Shown here in pieces: positions 46,159-54,836 of a stretch of 64,000 bases of DNA. Source of the stretch: Synechococcus sp. UW179A. GTDB lineage: Bacteria > Cyanobacteriota > Cyanobacteriia > PCC-6307 > Cyanobiaceae. Both the position numbers and the translations under genes were made by a program. The notes below the pieces were generated by a model that made no database searches, was not told the DNA's origin, and worked only from the letters and a program-made list of their open reading frames with translations. The stretch lies in contig NZ_UCNJ01000017.1 in the NCBI RefSeq assembly GCF_900473965.1, positions 1-64,000 of the forward strand, given 5' to 3'. Each line of letters begins with the position of its first letter. Within the stretch, counting starts at the first letter, position 1.

Positions 46159-47910
46159 TCAGGCCACCGATTCCAGCCGTTCTGCCGCCTGTTCCCGTTC
46201 CCAAAGACTGCGGTAAAGGCCCTGTTGCCTGATCAGATCGGAGTGGTGTCCCTGTTGCACCAAGCGGCCATGATCCAGCACCAGGATCCTGTCGCATGCC
46301 GCCGCTGCCGACAGTTGATGGCTGATCATCACAATCGTGCGCTGCGTTTGGCGTCGCACAGAGGCGAGAATTTCGGCTGCGGTGTTGTTGTCAACGCTGG
46401 CAAGTGCGTCATCCAGGACCAGTACAGGAGCCTTGAGCAGCAAAGCCCTGCCAAGGGCGGTCCGCTGCCTCTGGCCTCCACTGAGGGTGATCCCTCGTTC
46501 ACCGACAAGGGTGTTCATCCCATCGGGAAATCCGCGCACGTCTCCAAGCAAGCGGGCCTGTTCAGCCGCTGCCTCAACCCGGTCCATGTCGGCTTCTGGT
46601 TCGCCGTAGCGCAGGTTGTCCGCAAGGCTGCTTGTGAACAGGTAGCCCTCCTGGGGAACCAGAGCGATCTGTTCGCGTAGGTCGTCCAGGCTCAGATTGG
46701 TGAGGTCATGCCCATCAAGAAACAATTGATTGTCTGGCACTTCCACCATGCGACCCAGAGCGCGGGCCAGGGTGGTCTTGCCACAACCGACTGGACCGAC
46801 AACGGCTACCAGTTCGCCCGAGCGAATTTGGAAACTCAGGCCATTCAGCGTGTCGCAATCGGATCCGTCGTAGCGGATGTGCAGGTTGCGAGCTTCCAGC
46901 TCTCCGCGCACCGGTAGTTCCAGATGCTCCGGTTTGTTCGGATCGCTGATCAGCGGTCTGCGCGACAACAGTTCCTCGACGCGTTCCAGGCTGACCTGTC
47001 CGGTTTGGAAGGTGTTTAGCGTGAAACCAAGCAGAGCGGTGGGAAACACCAGTTGCCCCACGTAAAAGATCAGGGCGACCATGCTGCCGATCGACAGGGA
47101 GCCCTGCTGGAGCTGGCTGCTTCCGAGTGCCAGCAGCAGCAACAAGGAGATCGATGAGATCCCTTCCAGTAGGGGGAAGAGGGTGCTGCGCGTGCGTGCC
47201 AGCTGGATGGCCGTATCGCGGTATCCGCGATTACGAGAACTGAACGCATTCAGCTCCTGTTGTTCCTGGCTGTAGATCTTGATGGCTGCGATGCCTGAAA
47301 GGTCCTCTTGGATCAGCTCACTAAGACCTGCAAGAGCTTCCTGCTGGCGCCTTTGTTCTCGCATCATGCGGCCTCCGAACAGGCGAACGGCGCCGAGCAT
47401 CACCGGATAGGGGGAGATCGCAGCAATGGTGAGACCGGGATCAATCGCCAGCATGGCCGGCAGCGTGAAGGCGTAGGCGAGAACGGTGTTCGTCAGACTC
47501 AGCACTGCAAAACCCAGCAGCCGCCTCACGTTCTCGACATCGCTTGTGGCACGGCTGATCACCTCACCGCTGCCCATTTGCTGCACCCATCCAGGCTCCT
47601 GCTGCAGCATCTGATCAAACAGCTTTTGACGAAGTTCAACTTCCACTTGGCGCCCGACTCCGAAGACCAGCTGGCGCGAAATGAGCCTTGCTATTCCCAT
47701 GCTCGTAGCGAGCAGCACAATCCAGCCCGCCTGAGCAAGCACATCGGAGAAGGCGAAACCTTCCTGAAGGTCATCGATCACCCGTCGAATCTCGAGGGGG
47801 ATGGTGACGCTGAGCATATTCACCACGACCAGAGCGATCGCACCCATCAGCACCGTGCGTCGATGGGGTTTCAGGTAGCGGCCGATCAGATCGAGGCGGA
47901 AAGCGGCCAT
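46159..47910 (-). CDS. ABC transporter, fused permease and ATPase (MsbA/MDR type)
   Basis: The 583-residue half-transporter has six membrane helices in residues ~15-305, including the family phrase RLISRQLVFGVGRQVEVELR. The ATPase has Walker A VVGPVGCGKTTLARAL (~373), Q-loop ALVPQEGYLF, signature LSGGQRQRTALGRALL, Walker B VLVLDDALASVD and the switch His in MISHQLS. It should work as a homodimer or heterodimer exporting a lipid or hydrophobic compound; the substrate is unknown. Confidence 0.93.
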   Translation of the reverse strand: MAAFRLDLIGRYLKPHRRTVLMGAIALVVVNMLSVTIPLEIRRVIDDLQEGFAFSDVLAQAGWIVLLATSMGIARLISRQLVFGVGRQVEVELRQKLFDQMLQQEPGWVQQMGSGEVISRATSDVENVRRLLGFAVLSLTNTVLAYAFTLPAMLAIDPGLTIAAISPYPVMLGAVRLFGGRMMREQRRQQEALAGLSELIQEDLSGIAAIKIYSQEQQELNAFSSRNRGYRDTAIQLARTRSTLFPLLEGISSISLLLLLALGSSQLQQGSLSIGSMVALIFYVGQLVFPTALLGFTLNTFQTGQVSLERVEELLSRRPLISDPNKPEHLELPVRGELEARNLHIRYDGSDCDTLNGLSFQIRSGELVAVVGPVGCGKTTLARALGRMVEVPDNQLFLDGHDLTNLSLDDLREQIALVPQEGYLFTSSLADNLRYGEPEADMDRVEAAAEQARLLGDVRGFPDGMNTLVGERGITLSGGQRQRTALGRALLLKAPVLVLDDALASVDNNTAAEILASVRRQTQRTIVMISHQLSAAAACDRILVLDHGRLVQQGHHSDLIRQQGLYRSLWEREQAAERLESVA

Positions 47911-48117
47911 CGCGAACCCTGAACAACAAACAACCTAGGCATTGAGCTAATCCTTAGGAGAGGATCAAGACGTTGGAACGGTTGAGATTGGCGTCGAACT
48001 GGCCATCGCATCCTTTTTAAGGGATAGTGTTGATGTCCCCATCACCCGGCCCGGAGTGCATCTGCACCCGGGCTTTTTTCTGTTCGTCGATCCCCAGGCT
48101 CAAGGCCTCTCTTTCTC
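47911..48117 (+). promoter_or_regulatory. Leader region upstream of trpD with orphan terminator
   Basis: This spacer separates the divergent ABC exporter and trpD. A plausible -10 element (GATAGT, about 48023) lies just left of a strong terminator hairpin at 48049-48079. Because no plus-strand gene precedes the hairpin, it must end either a short RNA or an attenuated trpD transcript. I do not see a leader peptide rich in Trp codons. Confidence 0.45.
48049..48079 (+). terminator. Strong Rho-independent terminator before trpD
   Basis: GCCCGG-A-GTGCA pairs with TGCAC-CCGGGC across a 2-base loop with one bulged A, followed by six T. It lies 38 bases before the trpD ATG. Confidence 0.85.
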
Positions 48118-49164
48118 ATGGTCTCCCAATCCGTTTCCTGGCCTCAGACACTCGAGCTTCTGCTGAATGGCGGAGTGCTCGTTCCTGACCAGGCAGCAGC
48201 ATTGATGAGGGCCTGGCTCTCCGAGGAGCTCACGCCTGTGCAGACAGGGGCTTTTTTGGCTGCCATACGGGCACGTGGTGTCAATGGCGGCGAACTCGGT
48301 GCCATGGCGGCTGTGTTGCGTGCAGCTTGTCCTTTGCCAGGGGCACGCCCGGAACTGCTGATGGTGGATACCTGCGGCACTGGGGGTGACGGGGCGGACA
48401 CCTTCAACATCTCCACCGCCGTGGCTTTCACAGCCGCAGCCTGCGGCGCCCATGTGGCCAAGCATGGCAATCGAAGCGCCAGCGGCAAGGTCGGCTCAGC
48501 GGATGTGCTCGAAGGCCTCGGCTTGTATCTGCAGGCACCTGCTGTTCAGGTGGTGGAGGCTCTCTCTCAGGCAGGAGTGACTTTCTTGTTCGCGCCGGCA
48601 TGGCATCCGGCTCTGGTGAACCTGGCGCCACTTCGCCGCAGTCTTGGCGTGCGCACTGTGTTCAATCTGTTAGGCCCCCTCGTAAATCCCCTAAGACCCA
48701 ACGGGCAGGTGCTGGGCGTGGCCACTAAAGACCTCCTGGATCCAATGGCGGAGGCACTGCTGAGTCTTCGCCAGGAAAGGGCCGTCGTGGTGCATGGTTC
48801 CGGCGGTCTGGATGAAGCGTCGCTTGCTGGACCCAATTCCCTGCGCATTCTCGAAAAGGGAATGCTGCGTTCAGAATCCATCTCACCAGGAGATCTCGGT
48901 CTTCAGGAGGCACCGCTCGAAGCGCTGCGCGGCGGAGATCTTGCATGCAATCAGGCGATCCTGAGTGATTTGCTTCAGGGGAGAGGCACTCAAGCCCAGG
49001 CCGAAGTGGTTGCCTTCAACTGCGCTCTGGTGCTTTGGGTGGCTGGTGTGGAGACAGATCTGAAGTCCGGTGCCCAGCGAGCACTTTCCGCTCTGCGTGA
49101 TGGCCTTGCCTGGGAGCGTTTTGAGCAGTTGCGCCTGGGGCTGACCCCCGCCGAGGGAGGATGA
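48118..49164 (+). CDS. trpD: Anthranilate phosphoribosyltransferase
   Basis: TrpD joins anthranilate and PRPP in tryptophan synthesis. The 348-residue protein has the PRPP-binding glycine loop [18 protein letters not shown] near 83, the [18 protein letters not shown] segment, [11 protein letters not shown] and [18 protein letters not shown]. It is full length. A terminator-like hairpin just upstream suggests attenuation or a separate short RNA. No other trp genes are adjacent. Confidence 0.96.
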   Translation: MVSQSVSWPQTLELLLNGGVLVPDQAAALMRAWLSEELTPVQTGAFLAAIRARGVNGGELGAMAAVLRAACPLPGARPELLMVDTCGTGGDGADTFNISTAVAFTAAACGAHVAKHGNRSASGKVGSADVLEGLGLYLQAPAVQVVEALSQAGVTFLFAPAWHPALVNLAPLRRSLGVRTVFNLLGPLVNPLRPNGQVLGVATKDLLDPMAEALLSLRQERAVVVHGSGGLDEASLAGPNSLRILEKGMLRSESISPGDLGLQEAPLEALRGGDLACNQAILSDLLQGRGTQAQAEVVAFNCALVLWVAGVETDLKSGAQRALSALRDGLAWERFEQLRLGLTPAEGG

Positions 49165-49198
49165 GGACTCCAGCGTTGTTGAGGAGATTCGTCAGCTG

Positions 49199-50341
49199 AT
49201 GGCTGCTTCATCTAGTGAGTCGGCATGGCTGGTGCTCGCCGATGGCACGGTTTTTTCTGGACTGCCCTGTGGCGCCAGCGGCAGCGTGGTCGGTGAGGTT
49301 GTTTTCAACACCGGCATGACCGGGTACCAGGAGGTGATGACCGACCCCAGCTATTCCGGACAGCTGGTCACCTTCACCTACCCGGAGCTGGGAAATACCG
49401 GGGTCAATCCCGATGATCAGGAGGCAGATCAGCCGCATGCCCAAGGTCTGATCGCCCGACAGTTGTCACCGGTAGCCAGCAACTGGCGCTCGCGTCAGAG
49501 CCTGCAGGACTGGTTGGAGACCCATGACGTTGTCGGCATCAACGGCATCGACACCCGCGCCCTGGTTCGCCATCTGCGTGAAACAGGTGCCATGAACGGG
49601 GTGATTAGCTCCGATGGTCGCTCGCCTGCTGAGCTGCTTGAGGTGGTGCGTTCAGCGCCCTCGATGGAAGGCCTGAATCTCGCCGACCGGGTATCGACAA
49701 CCACTTCCTATGGCTGGAACGCTCCCTGTGCTGTTGATTTCGACCGACGCTTGCAAAGTGGCCGGCCTGAGAGTCCGTACCGCGTTGTCGCGATCGATTT
49801 CGGCATTAAGCGCGCCATCCTCGATCGATTGGTCAGTCATGGTTGTGATGTGACAGTCATGCCGGCATCGTCTGACCTGCAGAGCGTGATGGCTTGCAAG
49901 CCTGAAGGTGTGTTTCTGTCCAACGGACCGGGTGATCCGGCCGCCGTCAGTGACGGAATTGCTCTGGCCAGCGGTCTGATCCAGCAGCGGGATCTTCCAT
50001 TGTTCGGTATCTGCCTCGGCCATCAGATTCTCGGACTGGCCCTGGGGGGCACCACCTTCAAACTCGGCTATGGGCATCGCGGTCTGAACCATCCCTGTGG
50101 AACCACCGGGCAGGTGGAGATCACGAGTCAAAATCATGGTTTTGCCTTAGATGCGGCGAGTCTTCCTGCCGACAGCATCGAGGTGACTCATCTCAATCTC
50201 AATGACCGCACCGTGGCAGCCATGGCCCATCGGCAGCAGCCGCTGTTTGGTGTGCAATATCACCCTGAGGCCAGTCCTGGTCCACACGATGCTGACCATC
50301 ATTTCGCCCGTTTCGTTTCGCTGATGTCAGATCGACGTTGA
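49199..50341 (+). CDS. carA: Carbamoyl-phosphate synthase small subunit
   Basis: CarA is the glutaminase subunit delivering ammonia to CarB for arginine and pyrimidine synthesis. The 380-residue protein opens with [20 protein letters not shown] and [20 protein letters not shown]. It ends with a class-I amidotransferase domain carrying the nucleophile in [16 protein letters not shown] and His/Glu in [18 protein letters not shown]. carB is not in the window. ATG at 49199 is the family start. Confidence 0.97.
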   Translation: MAASSSESAWLVLADGTVFSGLPCGASGSVVGEVVFNTGMTGYQEVMTDPSYSGQLVTFTYPELGNTGVNPDDQEADQPHAQGLIARQLSPVASNWRSRQSLQDWLETHDVVGINGIDTRALVRHLRETGAMNGVISSDGRSPAELLEVVRSAPSMEGLNLADRVSTTTSYGWNAPCAVDFDRRLQSGRPESPYRVVAIDFGIKRAILDRLVSHGCDVTVMPASSDLQSVMACKPEGVFLSNGPGDPAAVSDGIALASGLIQQRDLPLFGICLGHQILGLALGGTTFKLGYGHRGLNHPCGTTGQVEITSQNHGFALDAASLPADSIEVTHLNLNDRTVAAMAHRQQPLFGVQYHPEASPGPHDADHHFARFVSLMSDRR

Positions 50342-50477
50342 TGCGTGGTCTGTCTCGAAGAGCATCACTACACTTCGCACGACGACAACGCAACATGGGG
50401 GGTCTGGTCTCATCACTGAACTGCAGCGACTGACGGTTTCGCTCCGTGGAGGCTTTGAGCAGAAGGATGGCTGCCTG

Positions 50478-50777
50478 GTGTTTCACTTCACCGGACAGTT
50501 GGATGCCTACTCCGAAAAGCAGTTCATCACTTACGTGATGGATGTTTTGAAGGCCAATGCCTTCCCAGCTGTCTTTGATCTGAGCAAAATCGACTTTCTC
50601 GATTCCTCAGGTCTGGGCGCTTTGGTGCAGCTGGCCAAACAATGCAAAGACGCCAAGCGCAGCTTCGTGGTGGTTGGTAATGCCCGTGTCACCCAGACCG
50701 TGAAACTGGTCCGACTGGAATCGTTCCTCCATCTGGTGGATGATCTTCAGACGGCTTACACCCAGCTGGCTGCTTGA
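50478..50777 (+). CDS. STAS-domain (anti-sigma factor antagonist-like) protein; true start probably upstream
   Basis: The protein contains a STAS domain: FHFTGQLDAYSEKQFITYVM, then FDLSKIDFLDSSGLGALVQL with the phosphorylatable serine pair, and FVVVGNARVTQTVKLVRLES. Such proteins relay partner-switching signals. The conventional start is GTG at 50478, but the frame is coding further upstream (TELQRLTVSLRGGFEQKDGC) back to at least 50412. An ATG at 50395 would be in frame only if the following G-run (50397-50402) had one more G. It lies between carA and mini-RNase III, overlapping the latter by four bases. Confidence 0.8.
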   Translation: MFHFTGQLDAYSEKQFITYVMDVLKANAFPAVFDLSKIDFLDSSGLGALVQLAKQCKDAKRSFVVVGNARVTQTVKLVRLESFLHLVDDLQTAYTQLAA

Positions 50778-51184
50778 GCGACTGGATCCGGCAGCAACAC
50801 TCCCTTCCGGCAGGCTCCACTGATCTCGGCCCCTTGCAGCTCGCCTGGCTCGGGGATGCCGTCTGGGAACTGCATCAGCGTTTGCGGCATTGCCGACAGG
50901 CGGGACGATCCAAGGATCTGCACCAGGCAGTGGTGGCTGAGGTTCGTGCCGAGGCCCAGGCAGTTGCTCTCAAGCGGCTTGAGCCTTGGCTCACTGAGGA
51001 GGAGAAAGATCTTGTGCGTCGTGGCCGCAATCGTGCCGGCCGTGGCCCACGTGGGGCCGACCCTGCGGCCTATGGAAAGGCCACGGGGTTTGAGACAATG
51101 GTTGGCTGGCTCTTTTTGCAGAATCCGACGCGGCTTGCCCAGCTTCTGGATCGACTCGAGGAGACCGAATCCGCCCTGTCATAA
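50774..51184 (+). CDS. mrnC: Mini-ribonuclease III
   Basis: The 136-residue protein is a dsRNA-specific RNase III catalytic domain without the dsRNA-binding domain, implicated in 23S rRNA maturation. It has LGPLQLAWLGDAVWELHQRL with the metal-binding acidic residue, NRAGRGPRGADPAAYGKATGFETMVGWLFLQ and a short C-terminus. The start is TTG at 50774, overlapping the STAS stop (TTGA). A further rRNA-modifying enzyme follows 11 bases later. Confidence 0.92.
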   Translation: MSDWIRQQHSLPAGSTDLGPLQLAWLGDAVWELHQRLRHCRQAGRSKDLHQAVVAEVRAEAQAVALKRLEPWLTEEEKDLVRRGRNRAGRGPRGADPAAYGKATGFETMVGWLFLQNPTRLAQLLDRLEETESALS

Positions 51185-51195
51185 CCATCGATCCC

Positions 51196-52878
51196 ATGAG
51201 CTCCCGTTTTGATCGCCGCCCCGGCCGGCCCTCCCGTGGTGGTGATTCCGCAGGCGGTCGACCGTCTCGTGGCGGGCCTCGTGGTCGTCGTCCAAGAGTG
51301 GATGGCAGTCCGACAGGGTCTCGGAGGCGGGAGGCCGAAGACAGTCGCGCTGAGACGCCCTGGCGTGGATCACGTGATGGAGAGTTCCGAGCACGCGGAC
51401 CGTCCAGGAATGGTGCGTTTCGAGGCGGCCCCAGAGAGGCATCAAGACCTGCTGGCCGGGTCGATCGGCGTGAAGGGGACCGGCGATTTGAACCACGCCG
51501 TCAGGGTGCCGGCCGCTTTGACGATCGCCGCTCCGAAGATCGGCGTTTCAGTGAAAAGCGCTTTGATAATCGCCGTGATGGTGACCGTCGTGATGGTGAA
51601 CGTCGTGGTGAAAACCGGCGTTTTGAAGACAGGCGTTTCGAGGATCGCCGCGAAGGTGATCAGCGCTTTAAGGGGCGTCGTTCTCAAGACAGGCGTTTTG
51701 CGGAACGTCGTCCTGGAGGCCGTCGCTTCAGTGATGGCGATTCCCGCAGCCTCGGTCCTGGACGTCCCGAACACCATGACCGTCAGCAGCTTTTAGAACA
51801 ACCTCGTGGGGAAGCGGCTCCCCATGGGACTGATCCCGTGGCGGATGACTTGCTCTGGGGCCGGCATGCCACACAAGCAGCACTGGAGGCTGGTCGTCCG
51901 ATCCATCGCATTTGGTGCACCACTGAGATGCGCAGTGCTCCGAAATTCCTGCAGCTTCTCCGGGATGCCAAGGCCTCCGGAGTTCTGGTGGAGGAGGTCA
52001 CCTGGGCGCGTCTGGCCCAGATGACCGGTGGTGCAGTTCATCAGGGAATTGCTCTGCAGACCGCTGCAGCGGACACCCTGAATCTTCCTGATCTCATCGA
52101 TGGCTGCGGTGAGCTCAATGAACCTCCACTGCTCCTGGCCCTCGATGGCCTCACCGATCCCCACAATCTGGGTGCGATCGTTCGTTCCGCTGAAGCCTTA
52201 GGAGCCCACGGAGTGGTTCTGCCTCAGCGCCGCAGTGCAGGTCTTACAGGATCCGTGGCCAAAGTTGCGGCCGGAGCACTGGAGCATTTGCCTGTCGCGC
52301 GGGTTGTCAATCTCAATCGCTCTCTGGAAACCCTCAAGGATGCTGGTTATCGCGTGGTCGGTCTTGCCGAGGAAGGTGATCAGACCCTTGAAGAAGTTGA
52401 TCTGGAAGGCCCGCTGGTGGTGGTCACCGGTTCCGAGGGGCAGGGACTGTCCATGCTCACCCGTCGGCATTGCGATCAGTTGATTCGTATCCCGTTGCGT
52501 GGTGTGACGCCCAGTTTGAACGCTTCCGTTGCGACCGCCCTCTGCCTATATGAGGTGGCACGTCGAGGCTGGATGAAGGGGCTTCAGGGCCAGAACCCCT
52601 CTCCACGCATCGTGCGGCCCCAGCTCTCCCCTCCGCCGTCGGAGCCACTGCAGGTTTCAAAGAACGGAGCGCTTGCTGGACCCTCCGCTGACGCATCAAC
52701 AGCTGAGGCATCACCGGCAGAAACATCACCTGCGGAAGCATCGGATACCACTGGGATGCAGCCATCAGGCGAACCTGAATCTTCTCATTCACCGCTCGAG
52801 GAACCAAGGATTGATCTGCAGATTGAACGTCTCCAGCAGACTGCGGACCCACGCTTTGAAGGCAGCATTGATCTCTGA
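51196..52878 (+). CDS. SpoU/TrmH-family rRNA methyltransferase (RlmB-like) with long Arg-rich N-terminus
   Basis: Residues ~1-200 are a low-complexity tail rich in Arg, Gly, Asp and Phe with recurrent DRRF/ERRF units. Residues ~215-470 are the SPOUT methyltransferase: LLWGRHATQAALEAGRPIHR, AVHQGIALQT, then the three knot motifs DPHNLGAIVRSAEALGAHGV, LVVVTGSEGQGLS and IPLRGVTPSLNASVATALCL. A Ser/Pro/Glu tail of ~90 residues follows. The core should 2'-O-methylate a guanosine in 23S rRNA, as RlmB does. The tail likely binds RNA. It lies directly after mrnC, another 23S processing enzyme. Confidence 0.92.
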   Translation: MSSRFDRRPGRPSRGGDSAGGRPSRGGPRGRRPRVDGSPTGSRRREAEDSRAETPWRGSRDGEFRARGPSRNGAFRGGPREASRPAGRVDRREGDRRFEPRRQGAGRFDDRRSEDRRFSEKRFDNRRDGDRRDGERRGENRRFEDRRFEDRREGDQRFKGRRSQDRRFAERRPGGRRFSDGDSRSLGPGRPEHHDRQQLLEQPRGEAAPHGTDPVADDLLWGRHATQAALEAGRPIHRIWCTTEMRSAPKFLQLLRDAKASGVLVEEVTWARLAQMTGGAVHQGIALQTAAADTLNLPDLIDGCGELNEPPLLLALDGLTDPHNLGAIVRSAEALGAHGVVLPQRRSAGLTGSVAKVAAGALEHLPVARVVNLNRSLETLKDAGYRVVGLAEEGDQTLEEVDLEGPLVVVTGSEGQGLSMLTRRHCDQLIRIPLRGVTPSLNASVATALCLYEVARRGWMKGLQGQNPSPRIVRPQLSPPPSEPLQVSKNGALAGPSADASTAEASPAETSPAEASDTTGMQPSGEPESSHSPLEEPRIDLQIERLQQTADPRFEGSIDL

Positions 52879-52978
52879 ATGCAGTGCGGTGAACTTCAGG
52901 GACTCTGAACAGCGATGGTTGGAATCCTTCCGCCAACGGTGAATCAGTGCACAATGACCTTGTCTATATCGCTCCGCC

Positions 52979-53224
52979 ATGGGCCCTCTGAACCGACCGA
53001 TGCGCTCGCTTGCCAACGGTCTAGGAATGGCTTGGTGGGCCAGGGTTCAGACCCACGGCCCAGATGTCACCTATTGGTTCGGTCCCTTCGTGCGCCGCTC
53101 CACCCTGGAGAGGGAGCTGCAGGCATTTCTTAGTGATGTGGCTTCGGAATCGCCTGCTTCACTGGACCATTCCTTCGTGCGTTGTCGTCGTTCCGAACCG
53201 TTCACGATCGAATCTGAAGGCTGA
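52979..53224 (+). CDS. DUF1816 domain protein, 81 aa
   Basis: The core WWARVQTHGPDVTYWFGPFV followed by RRSTLERELQAFLSDVASES matches the small DUF1816 family of cyanobacteria, distantly related to phycobilisome CpcD-like linker folds. The function is unproven. Start ATG at 52979; an internal ATG (MRSLANG) eight codons later is possible. It sits between the methyltransferase and gatA. Confidence 0.8.
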   Translation: MGPLNRPMRSLANGLGMAWWARVQTHGPDVTYWFGPFVRRSTLERELQAFLSDVASESPASLDHSFVRCRRSEPFTIESEG

Positions 53225-53283
53225 GCGCGTTCGATCCGAACACATCTGACTGATAGCGTCTCATCTGCACGCAAATCCTGACC

Positions 53284-54747
53284 ATGGCGATCGCCGAATG
53301 GCGTCAGCAACTGGCTAACGGAGAGGTGTCCGCGAGGGAACTCACCGATCATCACTTGGCCAGGATTGATGCGGTTGACCCCAGCGTGCACGCCTTTCTC
53401 GAAGTCACGGCAGAGCGTGCGCGAGCCGATGCCGATCGCATTGATGAGGCTCGATGTGCCGGCGAGGATCTGCCTTCACTGGCTGGGATCCCTCTCGGGA
53501 TTAAGGACAATCTCTGTACCAGGGGAGTGCGCACCACCTGCTCCAGTCGCATGCTTGAGCAGTTTGTGCCTCCTTATGAATCCACGGTGACCGATCGGCT
53601 CTGGGCCTCCGGAGCGGTTCTTCTGGGCAAGACCAACCTGGATGAATTCGCCATGGGTGGCTCAACCGAAACCTCCGCATTCGGTGCCACCGCCAATCCC
53701 TGGAATCCTGAGCATGTGCCTGGAGGCAGTTCCGGTGGCAGTGCAGCTGCTGTTGCCGCCGGCGAGTGCTTGGCCTCCATCGGCTCCGACACCGGTGGTT
53801 CGATTCGTCAGCCCGCATCCTTCTGTGGGGTGGTTGGCCTCAAGCCCACCTACGGGCGTGTCAGTCGCTACGGCCTGGTGGCTTTCGCCAGCTCCCTTGA
53901 TCAGGTGGGACCCTTCACCTCATCGGTGGCGGATGCCGCCGAACTGCTTCAGGTCATGGCAGGCGCTGATCCTCGCGATTCGACCTGTCTGAATGTCCCA
54001 GTACCTGACTACACCTCTGCCCTTGCTACTCCGGTCAAAGGATTGCGAGTCGGTCTGGTTACTGAGTGCTTCGACCAGGACGGATTGGACCCACAAGTGA
54101 AAGCGTCGGTGCTGGCCGCAGCAGATCAGCTCAAGGCTCTCGGCGCTGAACTGGTGGATGTGAGCTGCCCTCGCTTCAATGATGGCATCGCCACCTATTA
54201 CGTGATCGCGCCCTCGGAGGCATCCGCCAATCTCGCCCGCTACGACGGCGTGAAATACGGCTATCGAGCCGAGGATGCAACATCTCTGGCGGCTATGACG
54301 GCTAAAAGTCGTGCGCAGGGTTTCGGCAGTGAGGTGCAACGGCGGATTCTGATCGGCACTTATGCCCTTTCAGCCGGTTATGTCGATGCCTACTACAAGA
54401 AAGCTCAGCAGGTGAGAACACTGATCCGGCGCGACTTTGATACGGCCTTCCAGTCGGTGGATGTTCTGTTGACACCCACAGCTCCGAGTACCGCGTTCAG
54501 GAACGGTGCCCATGCGGATGATCCCCTGGCCATGTACTTAGCGGATCTGCTCACTATTCCGGCTAATCTCGCCGGCCTTCCGGCCATCAGTGTCCCCTGT
54601 GGCTTCGATGCAGGCGGTCTACCGATTGGCGTGCAGTTGATTGGCAATGTGCTGGAAGAGCCCCGTCTGTTGCAAGTAGCCCATCAATACGAGCAGGCGG
54701 CGGAAGTGATGAAGTCCAGGCCTGAAGCTGGGCTAGTGCCGGCTTGA
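53284..54747 (+). CDS. gatA: Aspartyl/glutamyl-tRNA amidotransferase subunit A
   Basis: GatA is the amidase subunit of GatCAB, which converts Glu-tRNA(Gln) to Gln-tRNA(Gln). The 487-residue protein shows the Ser-cisSer-Lys triad: lysine in [34 protein letters not shown] and the serine in [16 protein letters not shown], followed by [20 protein letters not shown]. It is full length and intact. gatB and gatC are elsewhere. Confidence 0.97.
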   Translation: MAIAEWRQQLANGEVSARELTDHHLARIDAVDPSVHAFLEVTAERARADADRIDEARCAGEDLPSLAGIPLGIKDNLCTRGVRTTCSSRMLEQFVPPYESTVTDRLWASGAVLLGKTNLDEFAMGGSTETSAFGATANPWNPEHVPGGSSGGSAAAVAAGECLASIGSDTGGSIRQPASFCGVVGLKPTYGRVSRYGLVAFASSLDQVGPFTSSVADAAELLQVMAGADPRDSTCLNVPVPDYTSALATPVKGLRVGLVTECFDQDGLDPQVKASVLAAADQLKALGAELVDVSCPRFNDGIATYYVIAPSEASANLARYDGVKYGYRAEDATSLAAMTAKSRAQGFGSEVQRRILIGTYALSAGYVDAYYKKAQQVRTLIRRDFDTAFQSVDVLLTPTAPSTAFRNGAHADDPLAMYLADLLTIPANLAGLPAISVPCGFDAGGLPIGVQLIGNVLEEPRLLQVAHQYEQAAEVMKSRPEAGLVPA

Positions 54748-54836
54748 CAACAACGATTCAGTCAGGGCGGCACCGCATCTGGTGTTGCTTGGGTGGCCTA
54801 TGCACTGCATCTTGCGCATGCGCCTAGGCTGGGTGC

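Noticed and set aside
47941-48020. Classical trp leader peptide before trpD
   Set aside because: The only suitable frame has a single Trp codon, no good start and no ribosome site.
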